A stretch of 64,000 nucleotides of DNA, from the NCBI GenBank assembly GCA_002104985.1, contig MCGO01000101.1, positions 62,001-126,000 on the forward strand, given 5' to 3'. Position 1 is the first letter of the stretch. Each line of letters starts with the position of its first letter. The stretch comes from Rhizoclosmatium globosum (taxonomy: Eukaryota > Chytridiomycota > Chytridiomycetes > Chytridiales > Chytriomycetaceae). Position numbers and translations under genes: made by a program. Positions 34,263-45,375 of this stretch are shown piece after piece. Under the pieces are notes generated by a model. The model was not told the origin of the DNA and ran no database searches. It saw only the letters and a list, made by a program, of their open reading frames with translations.

Positions 34263-35151
34263 TGACACAACCTGAACTGTACATTTCGATAGTGATGGCG
34301 TCAATCTCGTTCCTCGAGATATGGGCACTTCTATACTATGCTATTGTCGAAGAAAATATGAAAATGGGATCCAAAGTCACATTCAAAACGATCTTCACAC
34401 CTTTCACAGCACTCCTATTCGTCATAATAATCGCCAATGTCGGAGAATACTCAGTTCAAGCCATGTTATTTGCTGAAGATTCGAAATCTATATTTCCAAC
34501 TGACATTTTGAAAACGATTCGTTCATGTTGTGACTGTGCTGGTGAATATTGTTATGTCGTCTACAGTTTACTTCGAGCCGATGCAATCGTCAAAATAGTA
34601 TTACCCAAAATCCAGCCTGCTCTCAAAGTGATTCGACGTTTTGTCGTGCCGGTGGCTTTTTTGGCTCAAGCTGGTACGAGGGTTGTGGCTATTGCCTTAG
34701 CAAGTGAACCAGATAAAGTCGAAAAAATTGTATTAATGTCTCCACTGCGTTCAACGGCGTGTTGGTTATATTTATCGATGCAATTTGTTTAGGCACTTTC
34801 ATACAGTTTTTGCGAAGAATCCAAAAGGATGTCGATTCCTTGGACAAACGTTTCATCATTATATCGCAGCATGGTATCGTCAGTGTGATTGTATGCACGT
34901 TATCGTTAGTTTTCTCTATCATATACGCTTGCACAAAATCAGAACGCTGGCTGCTTATTATGTACCTGCATTTTTCAGTCGTAGTTCTTGTTTTATTTCT
35001 GATGAAGCGAGCACTACTCGAAGACAGAAAGACAACGAACGATACACCATCGAAACGATTGGAATCAGGAGAGCATTCTTTTAAAAAGAGGATGACTGAG
35101 ACGAAGGAGACAAAAACAATGGAAGCCACTTTGACTAACCATCGTATTTGA
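34263..35151 (+). pseudogene. Seven-helix membrane protein, copy 1 (broken by a deletion)
   Basis: First of three tandem paralogues. It opens MTQPELYISIVMASISFLE and keeps four or five helices with family motifs (YYAIVEENMKMGSKVTFKTI, GEYCYVVYSLLRADAIVK). Near 34739 the alignment to copies 2 and 3 loses about 10 bp where they read LLVH; the frame then shifts, and the conserved FNGVLVIFIDAICLG to MKRALLEDRK part continues in another frame. A 10-bp gap is not a homopolymer artefact, so I call it a real deletion. No intron with usable splice sites bridges it. The rest is well conserved, so the inactivation is recent. Confidence 0.7.
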
Positions 35152-35389
35152 AGGGACTTTCTGAAACATAACTAATAATAATACTCTAATAAAATTTTAA
35201 TGCGCGAATTGGTTGAAGATAGAGGGGGAAAACGTGTTTTTAATTCGCCTTACATCCATCTCAATTCCAAATTTATGTTAATATATGATAAGTTCAGACA
35301 CAGCATTTCTGATGCAGATTCGTAATCGACATTGTTATCAAATTGAAAAGAACAATCAACAACTCCGCCACAACTGTCAGCAAGTCGCA

Positions 35390-36286
35390 ATGACCCATAT
35401 CAAACGAAACGTTTCAATCGTAATGGCTTCCTTCGCTTTCATCCTGATATGGGTACTGCTATATTACGCTATTGTGGAGGAAAATGTAAAAATGGGGTCC
35501 AAGGTTACGCTCAAAACAATCTTCACACCGTTCACCACGCTCCTGCTCGTCATGATTATCGCCAATCTTGGAGAATATGTGATTGAGGCATTGTTATTTG
35601 ATCAATACGCGAGCTCGCTCGTTTCAACTGAGATTTTGGAAACAATTCGTACAGTGTGTGATTGTGCTGGTGAATATAGTTATCTGACCTATGGATTACT
35701 TCGGGCCGACGCGATTGTCAAAATGATATTTCCCAAATTTCAGCCCATTCTCAAAAAACTTCAACGGTTTGCTGTCCCCGTGGCTTTCCTCGTTGAGGCT
35801 GGTTCCAGGATTTTAGCTTTTGTGTACGCGACCAACATTCTCGACAACACTATTTTACTTGTTCATTACATTGTGAGTGCCGTAAATGGATTATTGATTA
35901 TATTTGTCGATGCAGTTTGCTTGATTGCCTTCATTCGGTTTTTGAGAAGAATCCAAGAAGATGTTGATTCGTTGGACAACCGCTTTATTATTATCTCGCG
36001 TTATGGTATCGTCAGTGTAATTGTATGCATATCAGCGTTGGGGTTCTCAATTGCGTATTCTTTTACGCAAGAAGAAACTTGGTCCTTGATTATTTACCTA
36101 CATTTTTCAGCCATTGTTCTCGTTTTATTTTTGATGAAACGAGCGCTGCTTGAGGATAGGAAAACAACAAACGAGGCACCATCTAGAAGATTGGAATCAG
36201 GAGAGCATTCCATCATAAAGAGGATGACTGTGACGAAGGAAGCCAAAACGATGGAAACCTCGTTTACCAAGAAGAGCCACATTTAA
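35390..36286 (+). CDS. Seven-helix membrane protein, copy 2
   Basis: Single exon of 298 aa from the ATG at 35390 (MTHIKRNVSIVMASFAF), the position equal to the starts of copies 1 and 3. The frame is open further to 35285. Seven hydrophobic segments are evident, with an N-terminal YYAIVEENVKMGSK loop, CDCAGEYSYLTYGLLRADA, FLRRIQEDVDSLDNRFIIIS and a basic cytosolic tail. The topology resembles a receptor, but I see no motif of a known GPCR class, so the function is open. The family is repeated three times here and is unknown to me outside such fungi. Confidence 0.8.
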   Translation: MTHIKRNVSIVMASFAFILIWVLLYYAIVEENVKMGSKVTLKTIFTPFTTLLLVMIIANLGEYVIEALLFDQYASSLVSTEILETIRTVCDCAGEYSYLTYGLLRADAIVKMIFPKFQPILKKLQRFAVPVAFLVEAGSRILAFVYATNILDNTILLVHYIVSAVNGLLIIFVDAVCLIAFIRFLRRIQEDVDSLDNRFIIISRYGIVSVIVCISALGFSIAYSFTQEETWSLIIYLHFSAIVLVLFLMKRALLEDRKTTNEAPSRRLESGEHSIIKRMTVTKEAKTMETSFTKKSHI

Positions 36287-36585
36287 TTGGACTGTCTAAA
36301 AATTCGATGCTTAAACGTTAATAAACCTATTTATTATGAGTAATCGACATGAAAATGTAACTTTTTGAATACTTAGATAGTTTCGTATTAATCCAAAAGT
36401 AATCGACAGTAACTAGCGTTTCTAAATGTTGGTTATAATCGTTTATAATCGTTTACTACTTGCGAACCTTCCTTCCTTAAATGGCTCGCGTTAATAAATT
36501 TAAGGCATGCCATTTTGATACGCGTCAGAACCGTTTCTAGAAATGGTAGTGTCATTGTCTTCAATTCAATCAATGGAAAAACGGA

Positions 36586-37398
36586 ATGACACTGACCGAA
36601 CGAAACATATCAATAGCAATGGCATGTTTGTCATTCTTCAAAATAGGAGCTCTACTTTACTATGCTGTCATTGAAGAAAATGTAAAGATGGGAACCAAAG
36701 CCACAATGAAAACAGTATTCACACCATTCACAATCCTCCTTCTCGTTATGATCATCGCTAATCTCGGAGAATTCATAATTCAAGCCCTGGTGTTTTCTAA
36801 TTCATTCTATCCAATGGAGGCATTGAAAACGATTCGATCGATTTGTGATTGTGTTGGTGAATATAGCTATTTGATTTATGGCTTGCTTCGAGCAGACGCA
36901 ATTGTCAAAGCCGTATTTCCTCGATTTCAGCCTTTCCTCAAATCTATTCGCCAATATGTTATTCCGATAGCATTTGTGGTTCAAGCTGGTACGAGGATTG
37001 TGTCTGTCATGTTACCGAACAAATCTGAGAAGGTCGAAATAATTATGTTGCTTGTTCATGATGTCTCGAGTGGGATTAATGGATTATTGGTTATATTTAT
37101 TGATACAGTTTGTTTTTTTGCATTTGTCCAGTTTCTGCGAAGAACTAAAATGGATATTGATTCAGTGGACCTACGGTTCATTATAATATCGCGCTATGGA
37201 ATTGCCAGTGTGGTTATATGCACATCATCGTTCGGGTTCTCCATTTTATATGGTTCTACGAAAGCAGAAACCTGGTTACTTGTGGTGTACCTTCCCTTTT
37301 CGGCAATAGTTCTGGTATTATTTCTTATGAAATGTGCATTACTCGCAGAAAGGAAGAAGACCAAAGAATCACTTAATGGGAAGCTAGAAACAGGATAG
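36586..37398 (+). CDS. Seven-helix membrane protein, copy 3
   Basis: Single exon, 270 aa, opening MTLTERNISIAMACLSFFK. It shares with copies 1 and 2 the motifs YYAVIEENVKMGTKATMK, CDCVGEYSYLIYGLLRADAIVK and RFIIISRYGIAS, and seven helices. The cytosolic tail is shorter (ESLNGKLETG). It is intact and the last of the array. About 300 bp of AT-rich sequence separate it from copy 2. Function unknown. Confidence 0.8.
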   Translation: MTLTERNISIAMACLSFFKIGALLYYAVIEENVKMGTKATMKTVFTPFTILLLVMIIANLGEFIIQALVFSNSFYPMEALKTIRSICDCVGEYSYLIYGLLRADAIVKAVFPRFQPFLKSIRQYVIPIAFVVQAGTRIVSVMLPNKSEKVEIIMLLVHDVSSGINGLLVIFIDTVCFFAFVQFLRRTKMDIDSVDLRFIIISRYGIASVVICTSSFGFSILYGSTKAETWLLVVYLPFSAIVLVLFLMKCALLAERKKTKESLNGKLETG

Positions 37399-37667
37399 AT
37401 ATTGTTGGCCGACACCTTGAAACATGTCAAGGCTGAGGCTCATGATTCTAGGATAATCTTAAAATGCAAAGAGTAAACGATTAGATGGCATAGACTTAGA
37501 GTTAAATACCTGATGTTGCGATAGGAGTTCCAAGACTGCACGTCAGTTTGTTTCTTTGGATGAGCTCTCTCTTTATTTCTGATCGGTCTTTATAAATCGC
37601 TATAATTATTATCCTGCATTTAATTGCTCCAGATCTGGTTTCTCCTGTTATTTTGTTTGTTTAAATA

Positions 37668-38911
37668 ATGAGCGAAGGACCAGTAACATTCACATCTGCC
37701 GCCTCCTTTATTATCGACGACATCCGAATAACGCACAATGGATCCACCGAAGAAAGAAAGAATCTTTTGGGAGGGGCTGGAGCCTATGCATTATATGGCA
37801 AGTACCATTCTTCTTCACCAATCAACAGCTTATTCCAATCAGGCAGCCGGCTGTTTCTGAATCCCTCGAATGCCACTTCACTTTCGTATGTCGTCCATGA
37901 AGGAAGAGGCTGCTCGGCGATTGGCAGTCTCGAGGGCCTTGGCGTTACTCTGCACAAAATACAACATCCAACAATGGACCATCCTCGAGCCTGGAATATC
38001 TTTGTACCTTGCTTTCCGTCTTTATTTTCGTCGATCTTATGCCCATGTTAGAACACAGGAGACCCCCTGGACCTCAATGACACCCGAGGATTCTACTTCC
38101 AAACTCCAGAAATCGAATACGCCAATCACTTCCGGATATTGCCAGAACACTTGCCACAAAGCTGGTGTGACTCTCTCGAATATATTCACGTTTGCACTTC
38201 TGGGACTCGATTGATCAAGTGGGTGAAATCGTTTCGAGAGAGAACAACCAGGTTAGCCTCTCAGTTATATTTGATTGTACTGAAGTTTCACATGTGTAGG
38301 CCCGTTCGATTCATTTGGGAACCAAGTCCCAACTCTTGCAAACACGAACATCTTCAGGAATTCCTTGATGCCCTTCCATATGCCGATATTGTATCTCCAA
38401 ATCATGAAGAGCTCGCCGCTTTATATGGGATGGAAACGAATATCGTTGATTTACACGCCCTTCAAGAACGAAGCATTCCACTTGTCTCTAAAACCAACAA
38501 TGGCGCGTTCGTGATCAGAGCTGGAGCAAGAGGCTGTATTGTTTTGAGACAGGGCGAGACTAAAGGTGTTATGGTTCCTGCGTATTGGAGTGCAGAGAAA
38601 TCAGGTTAGGAATGATTCCTGAAAGTTGTAAAAAATTGATAAAAATCTACAGATAATGTTGTTGACGTTACTGGCGCGGGTAATGCATTCCTTGGGGATT
38701 CATGGTTGGGTTGAAAGAATCTGGTGGTGACATTTTAGAATCCGTCCTTTACGGAAGTGTAGCGGCAAGCTTTGTTGTACAACAATTTGGCCCGCCAATT
38801 CGCAGCTATACGGTTATCGACGGCCGTGATGAGGAGACGTGGAATGGGGACTTCGTGCGTGAGAGGCTGTTGAAATTGAAAGGGCGTATGGCGTCTCATT
38901 TATTCCATTGA
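37668..38911 (+). CDS. pfkB-family carbohydrate kinase (Mak32-like), with apparent 1-nt frameshift
   Basis: Multi-exon. Exon 1 ends LGGAGAYALYG at a GC donor (gcaagt near 37799) and joins SRLFLNPSNATSLSYVV. Further exons give RAWNIF-NTGDPLDLNDTRGFYFQTPE and SFRERTTR-PVRFIWEPSPN, then DIVSPNHEELAALYG. The last introns lead to the PfkB signature DVTGAGNAFLG (usual DTxGAGDxFxGG). It would phosphorylate a sugar or nucleoside-like substrate. The order and the GGAGAYA motif resemble yeast Mak32 and related fungal proteins. The G-run at 38694-38697 is one base short: FLGG-FMVGLKESGG needs five Gs. This is probably a sequence error because both flanks are conserved. It neighbours a glycosyltransferase gene. 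Confidence 0.82.
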
Positions 38912-39080
38912 ATGCGATGAAAAGTTACAATAGCATTTAAATAATTATCAAGTTAAACTTGTGTGTGGCTGGGTTTATCGCATTGAAGCTTCCGATCTCC
39001 ACATTCAATCTCCTCTGTTCCATGGATTTTGCGCTGAAGTTCCTCTTGCCGAGGAAAAAAGACAATTGAGAAAACGATCG

Positions 39081-42000
39081 ATGACTTCAACGCTGTTACC
39101 GTCGTCCAGCGCAAACGACCAAGCTCAGGCCAAAATTGAGCCTTCCACCAGAGTTGAGCCACGACTTCAAAGAACCTACCTACTCAAAGATGTTCTTCTG
39201 AAACTGACTTCATTTCTGGCGTCTCTTATGGTTGTGACTTGCAGTGTCGCTTCGTTCGTTGGATTGAGATCGCCACTTTTGTATGCAACTTCTTGTTGTT
39301 TGATACTTTTCCTCTTCTTACACGAACTTACAGGGATTCAAAGTGGCCAATAACGTTCATCCTAATGATGAAGGGGTACACAAGCTATAATCTCATACAA
39401 GATGAGCATATTATCCCTGTTATAGCCTCATCGCTGTTATCGGTTCAATTCTGCCTTGTTGCGTTTACTCTCATTATATCAGCATTACAAGCTGGATTGT
39501 GTTCCGAACTTCGATATGCAACAGCGGCAAGCATCATGTTTCAAAACATGACTTCATCTCCTTTTGGAGAAGAATACGCGGCAATTCCTAATTGGTGTGA
39601 GTTGCGGACAATTTCAGATTGGGCTGTCTTCAACAATAATTTGGTGAGACTTCCGCGTTTTCAGTTGACGTACTCTAAAATCCATGACCAAGTTCACACT
39701 CAACACTGATGACTGGACTGATTTTATTAACATGGGAACAATGTTGTGGATTACTCCTGCTCTGTTTATTGGTGAGTTTAAGGCGTTGGTTTTTAGAAAC
39801 TGAACGTTTAGCAGGTGGAATCTTTGCTGTCATAATTTCATCTTTAATTCGCGGACTTCCGAAGACGAGAATTTTGATTTACGCTGCAGTGGCAGCTTTT
39901 TCATGGGCAACTTGGACTTACAACGCTGTAATTGATTCGTTATGTTCAAACAGTCCAACTGATCTCGTATATAGGTGTTAATTTTTGGCATCGGAATAGC
40001 GGATTTTGCAAATTCCGCCGCATTGAGGTGGCTTCAAGAGTCTACTTTGAGGTTGGCCAAACTTCAAGTTGCACTGGTCGGATGTTTTGCTGGTGTCATA
40101 GCTGCGAGAAGTTGGGTTGATTCCGGATTCTATTCGTGGCAGGTCTTTCCAAAGTTCGAGCAAGTAAGGAAAGTTGTGTATTGTGCTCAAAGTTGAGAAC
40201 CTTTTTCAAGTTCACAGCTTCAAACATCATCATCTCGGCTTTATTCGCTTCGATGATCGTATCCTTGGCACGGAAAGTCCAAGCTCCGGCTGGGTTTGTG
40301 GGAATTATTAATTTCCTGCATAAATTGGTTCTACCCATTCTTCTCCTACACCCCGTGATTCTATTCACGGTGTACCCTCGCCTTGCATTATACTCGGAGG
40401 CTATACGTGATTTCGGCCTCGCGGCTTTTGTTGTCAGTTGCGTCACGGTTCTCTGTAGCGTGCCGCTTGCCCTAATTGCCGACTTAATTTGTCATATTTG
40501 CAACTCTTGTGCTAAAAGTGATTGCGACACGTTTTGCTACGTGTGTCGTTTCATTGGTTCAAATTCTTCATCAGAATCTCGACAAGATAAAAAACTCTCA
40601 CAATCAAATGAAGTGAGCAGAATAACTTGGTTGGATGGAATGCGAGGTCTATCTGCCGCTTTCATATTTGCAGACACTTTTGGAACCCATGTTGACGGCG
40701 CTAACTTTCACAATTTTATGTGAGCGGTGTTTGTATAGTTAGCCTTCGCTCATTCAATACAGCTCAAGTCAGCTTGTTTTGAACACGTTTTACATTATAA
40801 GTGGGAGAGTCATTGCTACCAGATTCATTCACAATTTTACGGAACAATTCGACAACTGGAGATCAATGGTTTTTCGTCGAAGTCTACGATTGGGAATCCC
40901 AGTGGCCTTCGCCTTTGCAATTCAAACGTGTATCAGTTCGGATAATATTAAATCGTTTGTGGAGGTTTGTTCCTTAGTCTAGTTTCTCAATATATCTCAT
41001 AACGTTATTCAGTACTGCCAGGTTTTGATCCAACTTGTGCGTATTGCGATTTTGAGGTTGTTTCGCTAATATGAGAGTAGTTTACGCTTGAAGAAACATC
41101 CTATTCACGAGCAATTGTTGGACTGCTTTGGTGTATGAAAGTTCAGCTTTGGGGTACATGACTTTGCTATTTCTAGTGCTAAAGTCGTTTATACAGGATC
41201 ATTCTGTGTCTTATTTCTTATATTGGTGCTGAGTCCTTTTCGTTGGCATTATCGTCTTGTATTCCAAATTATTGTGTTTGCAACCCTATACATAGCCACA
41301 AACCCAACTTCGGTTTGTCTATGGATTACTTAGAGAATTTGTCTAAAAATTGATTCTAGCTCTTTGTTGCTGGTCTAATTTTCGCAGAAATGGATGCAAT
41401 CGGTATTTACCAAAAAATTGAGAAGCAGCCGTTTTATGTTCTCCTGCCGATACAATGGAGTCTGTCCGGAATCATCTTATTTTTTACGTTAAGTCCCTAC
41501 GATGCTGCGGTAGACTCTGCTATGCGCAGTGTAACTGTATTTGAAGGGATTTGGAATAATCCTGTCACTGATTCGATCACATTGACTCGTACATCCACAA
41601 TTCTATCAGCTTTGGGACTTGTGTTTATCTGTAATATTTCACCTACGTGCAAATCTTTATTGAATTTCGGCATTTTACGGAATATAGGCCAGGTGACTGC
41701 TGCTAATGAGTTTTGCTTGTTCTTATTGCCCAACAGATATCCTTCAGTTTCTTTTTAATTCAGTACACATCAATTCTATTGCTGTCTCCAAAATTTGCGG
41801 CTGTTATGAGCGTGGCTCTCAACTTTTCAATTACATTTGCGATAACGATTGTGGTTGCTTGGATCTTCTTCAAAATCATTGATTCTCCGACCGTCCATGT
41901 TTCAAAGGAGCTATGGAAACTGATACAAGATAACAATCCTCACACTACATTGTGGAAGTTGTGTGTCAAATTAGGACAATACTATGCCCAACTTCCAAGT

Positions 42001-43508
42001 TTCATCTCTCATTGGATACACAAACAAACTAAAAAATTGAAAGAAATTCAGAAACGTTTGCCAAAAGCAGCTTTGGCTGACATGAAGCCAGAGGTGGAAG
42101 GTTTACACGACACATACTGGACCACCGATGTTGCGACTGATGAAATGGCGAAAAGAGCCATATCAGTACTGAAGCTAAACAACCACTTTTGGATGTTTCA
42201 TCCAATCATTTGTCTGTCCGTCTCCCTTCTTTGGCTATATTACTTCCCTTGGGCAAGAATTTCGACAGATGTCTTGACGGTCAACACAACGTGGAGAGTC
42301 CTTTGGCTGATGATGATACCCTACGCGATTATTTCATTTCTTGGTTTAGCTGTTCCAAGGATAGCGCTTTCAAAGGCTCAAATGGATTCAAGACCTGTCA
42401 AGCGGCGATATATTCGAAACTTTTACATTGTTAATGTGACAAAAGGATCAAATGAAGAAGCCGTGCGGTCCAGTTACGACGCGATGAAGGCTTTTGATAA
42501 GTTGCATCCTGCAGTGAAAGCGATCGTCCTCTCTGATGAGCCTTACTCATTTGAAGGAACCAACAACATCGTTTGCCCTCGATTATACAAGTCACCAAAC
42601 GAAAAAGCCAAGGTATGACTACAAATTGTATTTGAATTATAACGCTAAATCTTTAAAATTAGCATAAAGCCCGTGCTCTCTCGTATTTTGCAGAAACAAT
42701 GAACTTAGATGAATATGACTGGGTCTTGCACATGGATGAAGAGTCTGTTATAGACCCAGAATCTCTGCGTCGCTGTTTTGACTTCATTCGATATGGTTCC
42801 AACGACTTTGGACAAGGGATCATCATTTACAACAGAAAATGGTATTGGAAAAGCTGGCTTATTACTGTAGCGGATGCTATTCGAGTTGGAGACGATCTTA
42901 GTAGATTCCACTTCCAAGCAACTGTATTTGAAAGACCTATTGTTGGCGTACACGGATCATTTTTGTTGTTGAATGGTAAAGTCGAGAAAGAAGTTGGCTG
43001 GGACTTTGGGTCACTTGCTGAGGACTTTGAATTCTCACACGCAGCTTGGGAAAAGGGTTTTACATTTGGAACAATTCATGGGATTGTGATGGAGCAGTCA
43101 CCAAGTTCGCTAGCAGACTTTATGAAACAAAGGCGCCGGTGGTATCTTGGTATCAGTCAAATCAAGGGCCTTTACAGCTTACCAGCTATTATGATAAAGC
43201 TATGGACAAGCGGACTCATTTGTTTGAGTGTAACTATTGTGAACATTGCCATGTCGTTCCTTGTTGATGGTTCTGGATCGCCATTATGGCTTGTGACATT
43301 GAGCGCATTTAGTGTTGGAGTTTTGGTTTGGTTGTATATTTGGGGAATCATATTCCAGGATTTGCACCACAAGACTCCCTGGTACATGATTATTGTACAC
43401 GTGTTATCTGCCGTAGTTATTCAACCTATTGCAACTATTGTGGAGGCGGCGTCTATTTGTTATGCAATCCGCGATGCAATTATGGACTTTGAAGTGATTA
43501 AAAAGTAA
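39081..43508 (+). CDS. Fusion of an acyltransferase-3 domain and an Egghead-type GT2 glycosyltransferase
   Basis: Many short introns; about 1,300 aa in total. Part 1 (39081-40560) is a polytopic membrane region I do not recognise. Part 2 (40600-41900) is an acyltransferase-3 domain: ITWLDGMRGLSAAFIFADTFGTH, FYIISGRVIATRF, FRRSLRLGIPVAF, LWCMKVQLWGSF, SLFVAGLIFAEMDAIG, FFLIQYTS. Part 3 (42100-43508) is a GT2 domain of the Egghead/BRE-3 kind: NFYIVNVTKGSN, DEYDWVLHMDEES, FGQGIIIYN, DAIRVGDDLSRF, GVHGSFLL, GSLAEDFEFSHAAW and the QxxRW-type KQRRRW, then terminal helices. Egghead transfers beta-1,4-mannose. One uninterrupted exon (41713-42618) spans the end of part 2 and the start of part 3, so the fusion is real in the sequence. 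Product and acceptor are unknown. Confidence 0.87.
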
Positions 43509-43560
43509 AAAGCAAAAGGGTTCACATGAATAAAATGAGATATGCTGTTTTATTTATCAA

Positions 43561-45375
43561 TTACAACCGGACGGTGACTATGTTGCTATAGCTACCTTGG
43601 CCATACTCATTCTCGCCAGACACTCGATATGAATATTGTCCAGTCTTCACCGCATCCTCAAGGAACGCTTCATTGCCAACAACAGCATCTGAAACATTAC
43701 CAGATAACAACAAAAATGCTAGTGTTGGGTCAGAATCCAGATTCTCCAAGCCTCGCTCAACTTTGTAACTTTGCGCACCTGTGCTTCCCCTCCACCTCAA
43801 GCCCACCTTGAATGTCTCGTTATTCAATTTCTTGATTACTGGATCGAATAATATTGGTGCAAATACAGGAGGTTTCTGATAGAATGTGTAGTTCTTCGGT
43901 GAATTGCTTGCGATCGAGAAATTCTTGATGAGCTGAACGGCCATAACTTCATCACTTCCGAACCCTGACTTGGTGATAGTTGTTCCACTACCAAGGATTT
44001 CATCTTGTACTACTTGAAATCCTGGCCAATGATACGACTGGAAAGAGTCAACTTCAGCGTGAGTCCAGAAGCTGCCGTTTCTGTTATGCGACCTCATACT
44101 CCATATCAACGCGCCAGCAGCTTGTGAAGAATTGACTGCGTTCAAAAGATTAGCGAATTCGCTGATGCTGTTGAGTCCAAATTCTCCCACGTAAAACAGC
44201 TTTTTGTACTTCAAAACCAGATCATGATCCTGCTTGAAGCGCTCTGCGTAACTTTGAGGTGGTTTTGGCTGAATGACAACTGAAATCGTAACAGAGCCAA
44301 TAATTGAACATAGACCTGCAACCAAAAACCCAAGAAACAACAGAATGGTCTTTGTTTTTACCATTTGAAGCGCATACTGTTCTTTCCCCTTTTTTGATTT
44401 GATTTTTAGAAGTGATAGAATTCCCTTCGTATCGTATGTTTCAAAACCGAATAAATCGGGTTTGAACCACATTAGACATGTCCACAAGCAAAACACCATC
44501 GTCAATCCGGCACAAAAAATTGAGCCTGCGTATTCTTTAGGATCTGTTGGCGGAGGAGGTTGAATCTCGTAGTAGTGTCCAGTAAAGCCATCAACCGAAT
44601 CATCAAGAAGGACTTTTTCTTCCCAGCCGTGGAAGCTCTCGGAACCGTCGATTACGTATTGCGTCACATTAATCTGTTGTTTTAACAATTTCGTCACTTG
44701 AAGTGTCCAAGAAGCGGGAACGGGACCACTACGAAATGAAAGCTCATTTCCAGTCTCCCACGCGTAAATGCCAGATTCCTTGGAGTATGGCACACCAGTC
44801 AGCGTATTATTTCTGCTCGCAACAAATTCTGTCATGGCGAGAAAGTTAGAAATAACGCGTTGGGAGGTGAAGAATTCGTCTTGAGTTGCGTTATGAAAGT
44901 TTGAGAAGGCTGGGACACCTCCCCACCTGCCATTCAAGAATCAACTTTTTAGCGATTGACCAGCACTTAAGCGATCAACGTACCAGTCAAGCTTGTCTAT
45001 AAGCGGCACAATGATCTTAATCCCAATGTCAGAAGCTGTTTTAAAGACTTCATCCATCACTCGGAACAGATCTTCGTTTGCATATAGAACTGGGTCTTTG
45101 GTATTTGGGATCACAGTCCAGTTGAATCCGGTCTCAAGGTACTGCGATACCGATATGTGCGTGAGCTTGTTGACGGGAGCACCATATGCCAAGGTATACA
45201 TGCGAGTGACTGAGGTTCCAGCTTGGGCAAGCGATATCAATGTGTCTTGGATTTCGAAAGAGTTTGGAACGACGAAGGGTGTTGGATTGGCATCGTCAAT
45301 AAGATGCAAGGCCGGGACATTGAAACCAAAGAATTTAGGGGCGCTCAGAGCCATGCTTGTCTTGTTGCTTTTCAA
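43561..45375 (-). CDS. GH5-family (mannanase-like) glycosidase with two membrane helices inside the barrel and a C-terminal FN3-like domain
   Basis: Two exons, with an intron at 44927-44983 joined as IDKLDW-WGGVPAF, give 585 aa. The catalytic domain resembles GH5 beta-mannanases: KFFGFNVPALHL, IKIIVPLIDKLDW, ASRNNTLTGVPYSKES, IYAWETGNELS (acid/base Glu about residue 192) and KLFYVGEFGLNS (nucleophile Glu about 379). Between them, where a barrel strand-loop is expected, lie two strong hydrophobic segments at about residues 264-285 and 323-349, joined by a Lys-rich 37-residue loop. A FN3-like domain ends the protein (GAQSYKVERGLE, YSYRVSGENEYGQGSYSN). No classical signal peptide is seen at the start (MKSNKTSMALSAPK). 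Tail-to-tail with the AT3-GT2 gene, 52 bp between stops. Confidence 0.85.

Noticed and set aside
38961..39080. Upstream extension of the AT3-GT2 frame to 38961
   Set aside because: The extra 40 codons overlap the 3' flank of the pfkB gene and show no conserved features; ATG at 39081 preferred.
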